From: a virus | Length of the DNA: 32,529 nt | Virus record (IMG/VR): IMGVR_UViG_3300044974_000194 | Location: 1 to 32,529 of that record | Strand: one strand, 5' to 3' | Part shown: piece by piece, positions 5,271-12,936 of the stretch | Layout: each line of letters starts with the position of its first letter | How positions within the stretch are numbered: the first letter of the stretch is position 1 | Notes under the pieces: generated by a model | The model's database searches: none | Told to the model about the DNA's origin: nothing | The model's input: the letters and a program-made list of their open reading frames with translations, nothing else | Translations under genes and position numbers: made by a program

Positions 5271-6020
5271 GTGAACATTACACAGCACCAACGCCGAGTG
5301 ATGGCGATTGGTTGCAGTCATGGCAACCGAGCGAATCAAGATGCACTCGCTGCGGTGCTTTTGTTCCGCGAGAGATTCAAGCCAGACGAAGTGATTCATC
5401 TCGGAGACGCATACGATCTTGCATCGTTGCGGTCTGGTTCACTCCGCGACCCTCAAGACTCGGACCAAGCCGATGACTATTTGGACGACATTCAAGAGGG
5501 GGCAAAGTTCTTGGATGAATTGAGGCCAACAGTCTTCACAATGGGCAACCATGACGAACGAGCTAAGAAGTATCTTAATCATCATAACGCTGTTGTAAGA
5601 GGTTTTGCTGAAGCTGTATGGGAACGAATGCTAAAACCAATTGAGAAACACTGTCATACTTTTATCAAATACAATGATTGTCACGACAGATCCTTTTACA
5701 AGTTGGGTGGATTTCGGTGGGGACATGGAGTCTTATTCGGTGAGAACTTCTTGCGTGACTCCGCTGAGACATTTGGTAACTGCGTTGTGGCCCATGCTCA
5801 CAGAGCGGGTCAAGCGACTGGTCGCACTCAATCAAATCCGATTGGCTTTTGCGTCGGTACTTTGGCAGACATTCCTGCAATGGATTACGCGAGCAAACGA
5901 CGATCAACCCTAGCATGGTCCCACGGGATTGTTTTTGGGGAATACACAGATAAATCAGCGCAACTCTACCTCCACCAATGGCCGCAAAACGAACAGAAAT
6001 GGACTCTGCCGACCTTTTAA
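5271..6020 (+). CDS. Metallophosphoesterase (calcineurin-like, 249 aa)
   Basis: The metal-binding blocks appear in order: GCSHGN (residues 14-19), HLGDAYD (43-49), GNHDE (92-96), a GHG segment near 154 and VVAHAHR near 175. These are the five motifs of the metallophosphoesterase superfamily, which hydrolyses phosphomono- or diesters, including nucleic-acid ends. Motif I normally reads DxH; here the aspartate position is cysteine (C15-S-H17), so activity may be altered or this subfamily may differ. Start is GTG 5271; ATG 5301 (MAIGCSHG) is possible and would begin directly at motif I. It precedes the replication genes. Confidence 0.8.
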   Translation: MNITQHQRRVMAIGCSHGNRANQDALAAVLLFRERFKPDEVIHLGDAYDLASLRSGSLRDPQDSDQADDYLDDIQEGAKFLDELRPTVFTMGNHDERAKKYLNHHNAVVRGFAEAVWERMLKPIEKHCHTFIKYNDCHDRSFYKLGGFRWGHGVLFGENFLRDSAETFGNCVVAHAHRAGQATGRTQSNPIGFCVGTLADIPAMDYASKRRSTLAWSHGIVFGEYTDKSAQLYLHQWPQNEQKWTLPTF

Positions 6021-6238
6021 GACAGCTTCGGCTTGCCATAGCCAATCAACCCGAACCGGTCCCAGAAGGGTTTAAGACCTCCGCACAGTGGGCTGATGAG
6101 TGGAAGATTACCAATAACGCTGCGGGAATCGTACTCTGCAAATCAGTCAAAAACGGATTGATAGAGTCCAAAAAGTTTCGCGTAATGTCTGGATCTCGCG
6201 GCGTTTATCCCGTCGTGCATTACCGTCTAAAACAATGA
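5978..6238 (+). CDS. Winged-helix-like small protein (86 aa)
   Basis: The central segment (GFKTSAQWADEWKITNNAAGIVLCKSVKNGLIESKKFRV) has the helix-turn-helix-plus-wing pattern of small phage DNA-binding proteins with a conserved PEG(F/W)KTxxQWAxEW start. Its start overlaps the phosphoesterase gene by 43 bases. It overlaps the next gene by 4 bases. It may bind DNA near the replication region; the target is unknown. Confidence 0.6.
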   Translation: MAAKRTEMDSADLLRQLRLAIANQPEPVPEGFKTSAQWADEWKITNNAAGIVLCKSVKNGLIESKKFRVMSGSRGVYPVVHYRLKQ

Positions 6239-6417
6239 AATACAGATCCAAGACCAATCAGAATCTGACCGTGGAGTACATCTCCGAAGCGCAACTGCGG
6301 ATCGCTGAGACCAAGAGACTCGCGGTAATCTACCGCAAAGAGGGGTTGCTATACGTCAGACCCAAAGCCGAATTTTTTGATAAGTTCAAGCTGGACGAAA
6401 CACCGATTCCGAGTTAG
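6235..6417 (+). CDS. Unknown small protein (60 aa)
   Basis: This is a basic 60-aa protein without a recognised motif. The ATGA overlap with the winged-helix gene implies coupling. After its stop comes 150 bases of noncoding DNA with the hairpin at 6490-6554. Confidence 0.55.
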   Translation: MKYRSKTNQNLTVEYISEAQLRIAETKRLAVIYRKEGLLYVRPKAEFFDKFKLDETPIPS

Positions 6418-6489
6418 GAGTAAGGAGTCAGCGCAAGCCGTGAGAAGCGAGCGTTGATGTCAAATCAGAACCCATGTTAACCCAATTTC

Positions 6490-6554
6490 TCCCCACTCTT
6501 CCCGTGTACGTCGCGTTGGTTCTGCGCGAGTTCTCACCACGGGCTGAGTGGGGA
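6490..6554. promoter_or_regulatory. Long hairpin before the replication genes
   Basis: TCCCCACTC (6490-6498) pairs with GAGTGGGGA (6546-6554). After a 2x2 internal loop CCCGTG (6501-6506) pairs with CACGGG (6538-6543), and an inner TCGCG (6511-6515) pairs with CGCGA (6525-6529). The base of the stem lies 13 bases before ATG 6568. There is no U-tract, so it is not an ordinary intrinsic terminator; an operator, origin element or mRNA structure covering the start is more likely. Confidence 0.7.
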
Positions 6555-6567
6555 TTTTGGTTTCATC

Positions 6568-7296
6568 ATGCCGAATAGATACATCAGAGAATCAGCGATA
6601 GAATCCGAAGCGATCAACAGCCTATCATGGGAAGCTGAAGTCTTCCTGCGGAGGCTCTTTAACAGAGTTGACGATTTCGGAAGACACTCAGCATCAACGC
6701 AACTTCTTAGAGCCGCGCTATTCCCGCTCCAGCTTGATCGTGTATCCGAAAAGAAAACGGAAGCGATCTTGTCTGAGCTTGAATCTGTCGGTTTGCTCGC
6801 CATCTACCAAGTTGATGGAAAGAAGTATCTTCAACTTGCCAAGTGGGAGCAGGGAAGAGCAAAGACAAGCAAACATCCGTCTCCATCTTCAGAAGTCTGT
6901 AAGCGTCTGCAAACATATGTTTACAACGGACAGCAAGTTCCAACAAATGCTCCCGACTCCGACTCCGACTCCGATACCGATCCAGACTCCGATTCGCTTC
7001 GCTCACGGATTAACAAATGGTTTTCTCGCAGAGAGAACACCGAGTGGTCCGATAAGGAACTCAAAGCTCTTAAGCCAATCGTGAAGCTTAAGACTCCAGA
7101 ATCAGACCTTCAGCTTTTGGATGCTCGCTACGAGTTGAAGAATAAGTATCGAAGGAAGGATATTCTAACCCTGCTCAACAACTGGAACACCGAGATTGAT
7201 CGCTGCAAGTCTGGAGACGATGACTCGCAGCAATCCCTGCCCATCCAATCCAACGGATCGTTCAAGCTGGATGAAGACATTCGGAGCTACCTATGA
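6568..7296 (+). CDS. Replication initiation-like protein (242 aa)
   Basis: Residues 1-100 (MPNRYIRESAI...VFLRRLFNRVDDFGRHSA...LLAIYQVDGKKYLQLAKWEQ) match the winged-helix domain found at the N-terminus of many phage replisome-organiser/DnaD-like proteins. A low-complexity linker of alternating Ser/Asp/Pro follows (about residues 129-143), then a helical C-terminal domain that may contact the helicase. The gene overlaps the DnaB-like helicase gene by 4 bases, the usual initiator-helicase pairing. No Shine-Dalgarno is visible before the ATG. Confidence 0.75.
   Translation: MPNRYIRESAIESEAINSLSWEAEVFLRRLFNRVDDFGRHSASTQLLRAALFPLQLDRVSEKKTEAILSELESVGLLAIYQVDGKKYLQLAKWEQGRAKTSKHPSPSSEVCKRLQTYVYNGQQVPTNAPDSDSDSDTDPDSDSLRSRINKWFSRRENTEWSDKELKALKPIVKLKTPESDLQLLDARYELKNKYRRKDILTLLNNWNTEIDRCKSGDDDSQQSLPIQSNGSFKLDEDIRSYL
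6953..6994. repeat. Seven hexamer repeats (CCGACT-type) inside the initiator gene, candidate origin
   Basis: Consecutive hexamers CCGACT, CCGACT, CCGACT, CCGATA, CCGATC, CAGACT, CCGATT run from 6953. A perfect palindrome AAACATATGTTT lies just upstream at 6911-6922. In lambda the origin iterons lie in the equivalent place within gene O, between its two domains. The repeat may instead only reflect the low-complexity protein linker. Confidence 0.5.
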
Positions 7297-8588
7297 ACGA
7301 CGTTTTTTCCGCTGAAGACGACGAGTTTGGTCTGATTGGATCGTGTATCTCTGGAGGCAATGACGTTTGCTTTGATGCATTCGCTGAAGTTCCAACAGAA
7401 GCAATCCAGCACTTCCAATTACAAAAGACCTACGAACTGATAAAAGGTCTCGTATCACAATCAAAGTCGGTATCACTACCGGAGTTGATGAAAGAATGGA
7501 AGCGAGTCCATCAATCCGAAGCAGTCCCGTTTGAGACTTGGAATCGGTGCGATGAACTTTGCCCATCACCAGCGAGCTACCCGATGTTCGCCAAGAGCGT
7601 CTTGGAGGCTCATTACCGACGACAGCTCAGATTCGCTGGAGACCGTTTGATCCGCGAGTCCGCTGTCTCCACCCTCTCCGTCGATCAAATCGTCGCTAAT
7701 GCCGAATCTGGCCTCACCGTTGAGGTCTCTAAGGAAGCAGTCCAAACCTCAAAGACGATTGTTGGCCGTTTCATTGACCAGACCCAAGAGCGGTTTGAGC
7801 GCAAAGGTCAACTCAGCGGAGTGACTTCGGGCTTCCATTGGCTCGACGTTAAGACCGACGGGTTTCAGTTTGGAGAACTCGCAATTTTAGCGGCTAGACC
7901 TTCCATCGGTAAGACTGCAATGGCTATTGCTATCACAGAAGCAGCAGCAGTTAGGAATAAGATTCCGACTCTCTTTGTATCACTAGAGATGTCCGATGAA
8001 TCTATTGTTAGACGAATGGTCTCAAGTGTTGGATCTATTCCAATGCAAGAGATACGAACCGGAGAGATGACCGAAGGCTCGTTTAAGTCGATGGGAGTAG
8101 CTTCTGGCAAGATCGCCAACAGTCCGCTCCATTTTGTGTCTGGTTCATCTGCAAACGGAATCGCATCGCTCACCGCAATCATACGTCGATCTGTCCGCAA
8201 GTGGGGAATCAAGCTGGTAGTCATCGACTACCTTCAGAAGATCCACGGGAGTAGAGCGGCAGAGAAAAAGACCTACGAGATTGCAGAAGTGTCTGGAAAG
8301 CTCAAAGCCATCGCAGTCGATACCAAGACAGCCATCGTGGCTCTGGCGCAACTCAACAGAGAGAACGAAAAGGATAAGGGTCGTGCGCCAAAGCTCACGG
8401 ACATTGGTGAGTCAGGACAGATAGAGCGAGACGCTGACCTAGTGTTGCTCTTGAACCGAGACCGCACACAACCCTCTGGTGAAGCCATCATTGCCATCGC
8501 AAAGCAACGCGACGGTGAATGTGGAGTGGTCAAACTCTGGTATGATGGACAGTTCTGCCGCTTCTCAGACTCCGGTGTAGATACTTAA
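7293..8588 (+). CDS. dnaB: Replicative DNA helicase, DnaB-like (431 aa)
   Basis: The RecA-like core has Walker A ARPSIGKT (residues 201-208), SLEMS (230-234), Walker B-type LVVIDYLQ (308-315), and the later ALAQLNRENEK and DLVLLLNRD segments typical of DnaB. An N-terminal alpha-helical domain of about 150 residues precedes it. The length (431 aa) is normal for the family. It would unwind DNA at the phage fork as a hexamer, loaded by the upstream initiator. ATG overlaps the initiator stop by 4 bases. Confidence 0.92.
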   Translation: MNDVFSAEDDEFGLIGSCISGGNDVCFDAFAEVPTEAIQHFQLQKTYELIKGLVSQSKSVSLPELMKEWKRVHQSEAVPFETWNRCDELCPSPASYPMFAKSVLEAHYRRQLRFAGDRLIRESAVSTLSVDQIVANAESGLTVEVSKEAVQTSKTIVGRFIDQTQERFERKGQLSGVTSGFHWLDVKTDGFQFGELAILAARPSIGKTAMAIAITEAAAVRNKIPTLFVSLEMSDESIVRRMVSSVGSIPMQEIRTGEMTEGSFKSMGVASGKIANSPLHFVSGSSANGIASLTAIIRRSVRKWGIKLVVIDYLQKIHGSRAAEKKTYEIAEVSGKLKAIAVDTKTAIVALAQLNRENEKDKGRAPKLTDIGESGQIERDADLVLLLNRDRTQPSGEAIIAIAKQRDGECGVVKLWYDGQFCRFSDSGVDT

Positions 8589-8589
8589 T

Positions 8590-8640
8590 CCCAACGATGG
8601 GTTGACTGCCATAAACTATTCCTGTAAACTCACCATCGAC
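8590..8640 (+). promoter_or_regulatory. Promoter A with upstream palindromic operator
   Basis: CCCAACGATGGG (8590-8601) abuts a sigma-70-like promoter: TTGACT (8602-8607), 17-base spacer, TAAACT (8625-8630). Downstream CCATCGAC (8633-8640) is shared with promoter C. It would drive the SSB-like gene and the structural genes. Confidence 0.65.
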
Positions 8641-8663
8641 AGCAAGAAACACCCACAAACACC

Positions 8664-8948
8664 ATGCAAACCGGTAAGATTGACGTTCTGAAGATCGACA
8701 AAGCATTCCTATTCAAAGGCAAAGCTGGAACGTATTTGGATATCGCACTCATCCCCAACAAGTCTGGCCGAGATCAATACGGTAACGATGGAATGATCGT
8801 GCAATCTATTAGCAAAGCCGCACGACAAGAAGGTAAGAAGGGTCCGATCTTGGGTAACTATGTTGACTTAGATAAGCGTGAGGCTGCGCCAGTTAAGAAG
8901 GTTACCGCTAACGATCCGCTTGGACCTGAAGATGACATTCCCTTTTGA
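8664..8948 (+). CDS. SSB-like single-stranded DNA-binding protein (94 aa)
   Basis: The C-terminus ends GPEDDIPF, the same acidic-plus-IPF tip by which bacterial SSB recruits replication partners. The body (KAFLFKGKAGTYLDIALIPN...YGNDGMIVQSISKAARQEGKKGPILGNYV) matches a small phage protein family I associate with ssDNA binding, though a canonical SSB OB-fold is not obvious. The ATG follows an A/C-rich leader (acacccacaaacacc) without Shine-Dalgarno. It lies first after promoter A. Confidence 0.65.
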   Translation: MQTGKIDVLKIDKAFLFKGKAGTYLDIALIPNKSGRDQYGNDGMIVQSISKAARQEGKKGPILGNYVDLDKREAAPVKKVTANDPLGPEDDIPF

Positions 8949-8962
8949 TACCATTAACACCC

Positions 8963-9169
8963 ATGACTAACACGGAAAGCTTCTGGGAAGATCCAGATAC
9001 AGACACTCCACGCTGTGACTTAGAGCAGAAGCGAATTGAGGGACAGTTCCCGCCGCATCTCACTACCTTAGCAATGTCTTTCGCTCGACGCTTAGAGCGT
9101 GAGCTTAACGAACAACGACGACGCATCTATGATCTAGAGGAAGAGCTAGAGCGTTTGACTCTAGAGTGA
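8963..9169 (+). CDS. TPR(T/C)D coiled-coil small protein, paralogue 4 (68 aa)
   Basis: DTDTPRCDLEQ near residue 13 and ARRLERELNEQRRRIYDLEEELERL further on place it with the MSDTP-family proteins of the accessory operon, though the first residues differ. I chose ATG 8963 rather than a TTG at 8945 because its leader (ccattaacaccc) is the same as that of the gene at 328. Function unknown. Confidence 0.65.
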   Translation: MTNTESFWEDPDTDTPRCDLEQKRIEGQFPPHLTTLAMSFARRLERELNEQRRRIYDLEEELERLTLE

Positions 9170-9170
9170 T

Positions 9171-9608
9171 ATGCATCACAAGCGTTATCTACACAAGAAG
9201 ATGGATGTTGATGGTATCAAGAAGGAGGACACGTTAGACATACAAGCTCGCATTACTCTTCTCAATCTAGCTCCTTCCATTGTAACCAACGCAATCAAAG
9301 CTGGCTGGATCTCATATCCTGCCAACGCATACGTTGATCCTGAAGAACAAGACCTGACCGAGTGGCTTAAGAAGTACGACTGCGAGAAGGCTTACAACCT
9401 AAGGCAAAAGGGGATGACTTATCGTGAGATCGGCAAGCTGTTGTGTGTGGGTATTGGCAGGGTTACTGAGATACTAAGACGCGGTGAAGAAATAGCAGTT
9501 CAACGCAAGCTTGATGAGATAGGTGTTAAGCCTATTGATTTGCCAAAGAAATCCACAGTGCAGAAGCATACGACACTAACTAAGCAACGTAAAAACACTA
9601 AGCGATAA
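9171..9608 (+). CDS. Helix-turn-helix protein, possible transcription regulator (145 aa)
   Basis: The central segment YNLRQKGMTYREIGKLLCVGIGRVTEILRRGEE (about residues 79-111) is a resolvase/sigma-region-4-like helix-turn-helix. The C-terminus is strongly basic (KHTTLTKQRKNTKR). ATG 9201 (MDVDGIKKED), with AAGAAG upstream, is an alternative start to ATG 9171. Its position just before the packaging genes suggests a late-gene regulator, which is only inferred. Confidence 0.6.
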   Translation: MHHKRYLHKKMDVDGIKKEDTLDIQARITLLNLAPSIVTNAIKAGWISYPANAYVDPEEQDLTEWLKKYDCEKAYNLRQKGMTYREIGKLLCVGIGRVTEILRRGEEIAVQRKLDEIGVKPIDLPKKSTVQKHTTLTKQRKNTKR

Positions 9609-9611
9609 CGT

Positions 9612-9704
9612 ATGACACAACGTATAGCAGTACCTAATATTGCGTGTATCAGATGCGGTGTAACGACCTGTATCATTAACCTAGGAGGCTCCCGCTATCT
9701 ATAG
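9612..9704 (+). CDS. Possible 30-aa ORF in the pre-terminase region
   Basis: This 30-codon frame begins MTQRIAVPNIACIRCG and has a CxxC and one further cysteine. No homologous family is recognised and it lies in a region rich in palindromes, so it may not be translated. Confidence 0.25.
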   Translation: MTQRIAVPNIACIRCGVTTCIINLGGSRYL

Positions 9705-9746
9705 ATACGCTGGTGATCGCGCGGGGCCGATCATCTTCCGCGATCA
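9696..9746. other. Palindrome cluster upstream of terminase genes (possible packaging site)
   Basis: TATCTATAGATA (9696-9707) is a perfect 12-base palindrome. TGATCGCG (9714-9721) and CGCGATCA (9739-9746) form 8-base arms around a 17-base GC-rich loop. The 170-base stretch 9609-9777 otherwise holds only the doubtful 30-aa ORF. In lambda-like phages with a GpA terminase, cos lies next to the small-subunit gene, so this is a candidate cos region; no overhang sequence can be assigned. Confidence 0.4.
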
Positions 9747-9777
9747 AACTCGCTATTGTATTATAAACGCACCACTA

Positions 9778-9990
9778 ATGACAAACGCTGCACAATACGT
9801 TATGCTTAATTTTGGGCATCACACACTGCGCTGGCATCTTGCTCAGATCCGCGCTGGACGTTCTACGGCTGAGCAGATTGCGGGTTACTACCAGCCGAAT
9901 CCAAAAGACCCAGAGCAGCGCACAATCTGCAAAGGGTTGGCTGACCTGCTCAAAGCCAAATCCGAAGATCTTCCCGAAAGTCTCCGATGA
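9778..9990 (+). CDS. Unknown small protein before terminase (70 aa)
   Basis: This 70-aa soluble protein is unrecognised; a helix-rich RAGRSTAEQIAGYY segment hints at a DNA-binding helix-turn-helix, not convincingly. The ATG follows an A/C-rich leader (aacgcaccacta). The stop overlaps the small terminase start by 4 bases. Confidence 0.6.
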   Translation: MTNAAQYVMLNFGHHTLRWHLAQIRAGRSTAEQIAGYYQPNPKDPEQRTICKGLADLLKAKSEDLPESLR

Positions 9991-10604
9991 CACAAAGCGA
10001 GTACGTCAAACATTCCGGTCTAACCAAAGGCCGAGTGTCACAGCTTGTATCTAAAGGTATGCCTTTGGACTCCGCGCAAGCTGCTGACGCTTGGCGTGGA
10101 TCTGGAGCGCAAAGACGCAAAGCTGCTATCGAAGCAAGTCACATTCGCTCAGAGCCGATAGACGGACCTTATCGCCCCCCAGAAGCCGAAGAGAAAGTGG
10201 ACCGCTCACAAGTCGCTAACGACACTCCGCAGGGGGCTTATGAGAGACAGAAGGAGATTGAGCGAGCCGCTTATGGATTGGCCGTCGAGTCTCTCAGAGC
10301 GCGGTCTTTGGATGCTGGACGTATGGTCTCGGTTCATTCAACCGCTGCCAAAAATCTCATTAACTCAAAGCAAGACGTTCTGGATCTCGCAGAGCGTGAA
10401 CGCAAGCTAGTGTCTGGCGATTGGGTCAAGAAAGCGATGCTGGACCATGATGGAGCGGTTGCTCAGTTGCTGAAGAGTATGCCTAAGCAGTTGGCTGGAC
10501 GAATTGCACCGCATGACCCAGAACACGCTGAGCGTGAGCTGGAGCGTTGGGTCCAAGACGTTTGCTTGAAAACCTTACACCAGACTGACCCGTGGAAATC
10601 TTGA
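9987..10604 (+). CDS. terS: Terminase small subunit (205 aa)
   Basis: The N-terminus (EYVKHSGLTKGRVSQLVSKG, residues 5-24) is a Nu1-like winged helix-turn-helix used to recognise the packaging site. The middle (TPQGAYERQKEIERAAYGLAVE) and the C-terminal helical region (WVKKAMLDHDGAVAQLLKSMPKQLAGR) match small terminases of lambda-like phages. It would dock the large subunit on cos or pac DNA. Its neighbours (nuclease-like gene and large terminase) support the call. Confidence 0.75.
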   Translation: MTQSEYVKHSGLTKGRVSQLVSKGMPLDSAQAADAWRGSGAQRRKAAIEASHIRSEPIDGPYRPPEAEEKVDRSQVANDTPQGAYERQKEIERAAYGLAVESLRARSLDAGRMVSVHSTAAKNLINSKQDVLDLAERERKLVSGDWVKKAMLDHDGAVAQLLKSMPKQLAGRIAPHDPEHAERELERWVQDVCLKTLHQTDPWKS

Positions 10605-11086
10605 ACTGCCAGAAGCCGAGAGGGTTGGAGGCTCTCCGTCAGAACAAGATCGCGCTCAAAGCCATTGAGCGTGACACGGTTCTCCGGTTTTTGCCAATCG
10701 CAGACGATAAGCCGTCACGCATTGATGGGTTCATCTGGAACCAAAACTCTGGCGTAATTACCGGAAGCTATGAGGTGAAATCTCGGAATTACGGACTCGC
10801 AAAGCTGGAGTCAACCTTCGGCAACCAATGGATGATTTCATGGGGTAAGCTTCATGCCGCGCTTGAGATTACGAAGCATACGAAGCTTCCGTTTTGGGGA
10901 ATCCTGCACTTAGAACCAGACGGTCTGGTGCTGATGGTTGAAATCTTCAACGAGAACGCAACGTGGGGTTGCAACGTGCAGTTGCGGGACAAGCTGATGG
11001 ATGGAGTCAATGAGCGAATGGCGTTTCTCAACATGAGTGAAGCTCGAAAGCACCGGATCGAAGAATTGAATACGGAGTTGTTCTGA
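10592..11086 (+). CDS. PD-(D/E)XK nuclease-like protein between terminase genes (164 aa)
   Basis: RIDGFIW (about residues 43-49) followed by YEVKSRNYG (about residues 60-68) matches the D...ExK core of restriction-type nucleases, with LAKLESTFGNQWMISWGKL as the following helix. The GTG start overlaps the small terminase gene by 13 bases, and the stop abuts the large terminase start by 1 base. Cutting DNA during packaging or recombination, or structure-specific cleavage, is possible. The fold call rests on the motif only. Confidence 0.6.
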   Translation: MEILNCQKPRGLEALRQNKIALKAIERDTVLRFLPIADDKPSRIDGFIWNQNSGVITGSYEVKSRNYGLAKLESTFGNQWMISWGKLHAALEITKHTKLPFWGILHLEPDGLVLMVEIFNENATWGCNVQLRDKLMDGVNERMAFLNMSEARKHRIEELNTELF

Positions 11087-12936
11087 TGCTTGATTTACAG
11101 CGCGAAATCTTAGAGTTCCGTCGTCAGATCTACCGCCCGTCTCCACGGCAAACGGTTGTCGAGTGGAGCGAGTCAAACCTCACGTTGACACAACGGCAAA
11201 CGGAACATCCCGGACCTTTCTCGACCGCTGTTCGTCCGTATTGCAGAGAACCGCTTGAGTGCTGGAAAGATCCGTCAGTCTCTGAGGTGACTTTGTGTTG
11301 GGGTTCTCAGACCAGCAAGACAACCACTTTGATGGCTGGATTGGCTTGGGCTATCGACACAGAACCGAGTCCCGCGCTGTGGCTGATGCCTTCAGAGAAT
11401 CTGGCTCGCTCGTTCAGCAAAAGCCGCTGGATGCCATTGCTGGAGGATTGTCCCGCATTGGTTGCGCGGTTCCCTTCGGATGCGGACCAGATGACCAATC
11501 TTGAGCAGCAATTTGATCGCTGCACTTTGACCTTTGTTGGGTCCAATTCACCGGCAAATCTAGCGTCCCGTCCGGTGCGAATCTTGGTCGCAGATGAGGT
11601 GGACAAATTCGCTGAAGCAACAGCTAAGGAAGCCGATGCTTTGGACCTCGCAGAACAGCGGCTCAAAGCATTCTCAAGCTCAAAAGCGTTCTTTACGTCC
11701 ACTCCGACAACTTCAGAAGGGAGAATCTGGCAGCGTTATCTTAGGGGCGACCAGCGACGGTATTACATCCCGTGTCCGCATTGCGCGGAATACATCAAGT
11801 TGGAGTGGAAGCAAGTCACTTGGGACAACGCGAAGACCGAAGATGGAAAACCCGACTGGCAACGCATCCGGTCGTCAGCGCACTACGTTTGCCAGCTTTG
11901 TCAGGGTAAGATTTCGGATTCCCATAAGGTGGCAGCGTTGAGGCATGGAAAGTGGATTTCAGAGAATCAAGCGAGCCTTCCAAGCGTTAGATCTTATCAC
12001 TTATCGAGCCTCTATTCACCGGATCGTAAATGCACTTGGGGACACTTGGCGGTCTCGTTCTTGGAAGCCAAAGCTTCAATGATGGGGTTGCAGGGTTTCA
12101 TTAACGGTATGCTGGCGGAACCGTGGGAAAACCAAGAGTCCCAACAAGAGCGAGTTGAGATTGTGTCTGATGCTGGACTTCCTGAAGCAAGACGCTACCT
12201 AACCGCTGACGTTCAAGCCGCTGCTCCGTTTGTCTGGTGGGTCTGCCGCGAGTGGAGCAAAGGGAATTCGCGTCTTGTCGCTGCTGGTCACGCTGACGAC
12301 TTTGCTGCACTTCGACGGGTTCAACTTCAATACAACGTGCATGACATGGACGTTGGTGTTGATTCTGGCTTTAATACACAAGCCGTATATGACGCTTGTG
12401 GTGGTTTCTGTTTAATAAGCAGCAATCCCATCACATATCCCTGCGGTCTCCGGTATCCACCAGAGGGAGGATTGAGAAAGCCGATGTTGATCGGTTGGCT
12501 TCCAATGAAAGGCCGAGAGACTGGAGCGCGATTCACGAGCAAAACCGGAGCAATTCATCCGTTTGGTATTACGACTTCAACATCAATGCGGACTGATGCG
12601 GTCCAGCCTTTGCTAGTCTTTGACACTGAGCATATGCGGGAAGTACTTCAGCGACTCCGTAGAGGATCGGAAAGTCATCAATGGACCGTTTGCAGCTTAC
12701 CTGCACCACTTGAAGCTGAAGGAGCATTTGCGGCTGATTCTGACACATACTGGAAGCACTTGGATTCTCACGTTCTCAAGCCAACGGCTAACAGAGCGGG
12801 ACGAATCAAACATCTGTGGTTCAAGCGAAACACTCGCTGGCCCGATCATTTGCATGACTGCGAGTTGATGCAATTGGCGATGGTGATGCTCTGGAATGAT
12901 CTCGCATCTACTAGTTCTGAAAATTCTAGTAGTTGA
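11086..12936 (+). CDS. terL: Terminase large subunit, GpA family (616 aa)
   Basis: The ATPase half has a deviant Walker A WGSQTSKTT (residues 72-80) and Walker B ILVADEVD (166-173), followed by a coupling-type TSTPTTSEGR (204-213). A four-cysteine knuckle (C230xxC233, C269xxC272) is usual in GpA. The nuclease half starts at LTADVQ (372-377) with later acidic residues (D422, D425). It cuts concatemers and pumps DNA into the prohead through the portal. The length is close to lambda gpA (641 aa). Confidence 0.93.
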   Translation: MLDLQREILEFRRQIYRPSPRQTVVEWSESNLTLTQRQTEHPGPFSTAVRPYCREPLECWKDPSVSEVTLCWGSQTSKTTTLMAGLAWAIDTEPSPALWLMPSENLARSFSKSRWMPLLEDCPALVARFPSDADQMTNLEQQFDRCTLTFVGSNSPANLASRPVRILVADEVDKFAEATAKEADALDLAEQRLKAFSSSKAFFTSTPTTSEGRIWQRYLRGDQRRYYIPCPHCAEYIKLEWKQVTWDNAKTEDGKPDWQRIRSSAHYVCQLCQGKISDSHKVAALRHGKWISENQASLPSVRSYHLSSLYSPDRKCTWGHLAVSFLEAKASMMGLQGFINGMLAEPWENQESQQERVEIVSDAGLPEARRYLTADVQAAAPFVWWVCREWSKGNSRLVAAGHADDFAALRRVQLQYNVHDMDVGVDSGFNTQAVYDACGGFCLISSNPITYPCGLRYPPEGGLRKPMLIGWLPMKGRETGARFTSKTGAIHPFGITTSTSMRTDAVQPLLVFDTEHMREVLQRLRRGSESHQWTVCSLPAPLEAEGAFAADSDTYWKHLDSHVLKPTANRAGRIKHLWFKRNTRWPDHLHDCELMQLAMVMLWNDLASTSSENSSS

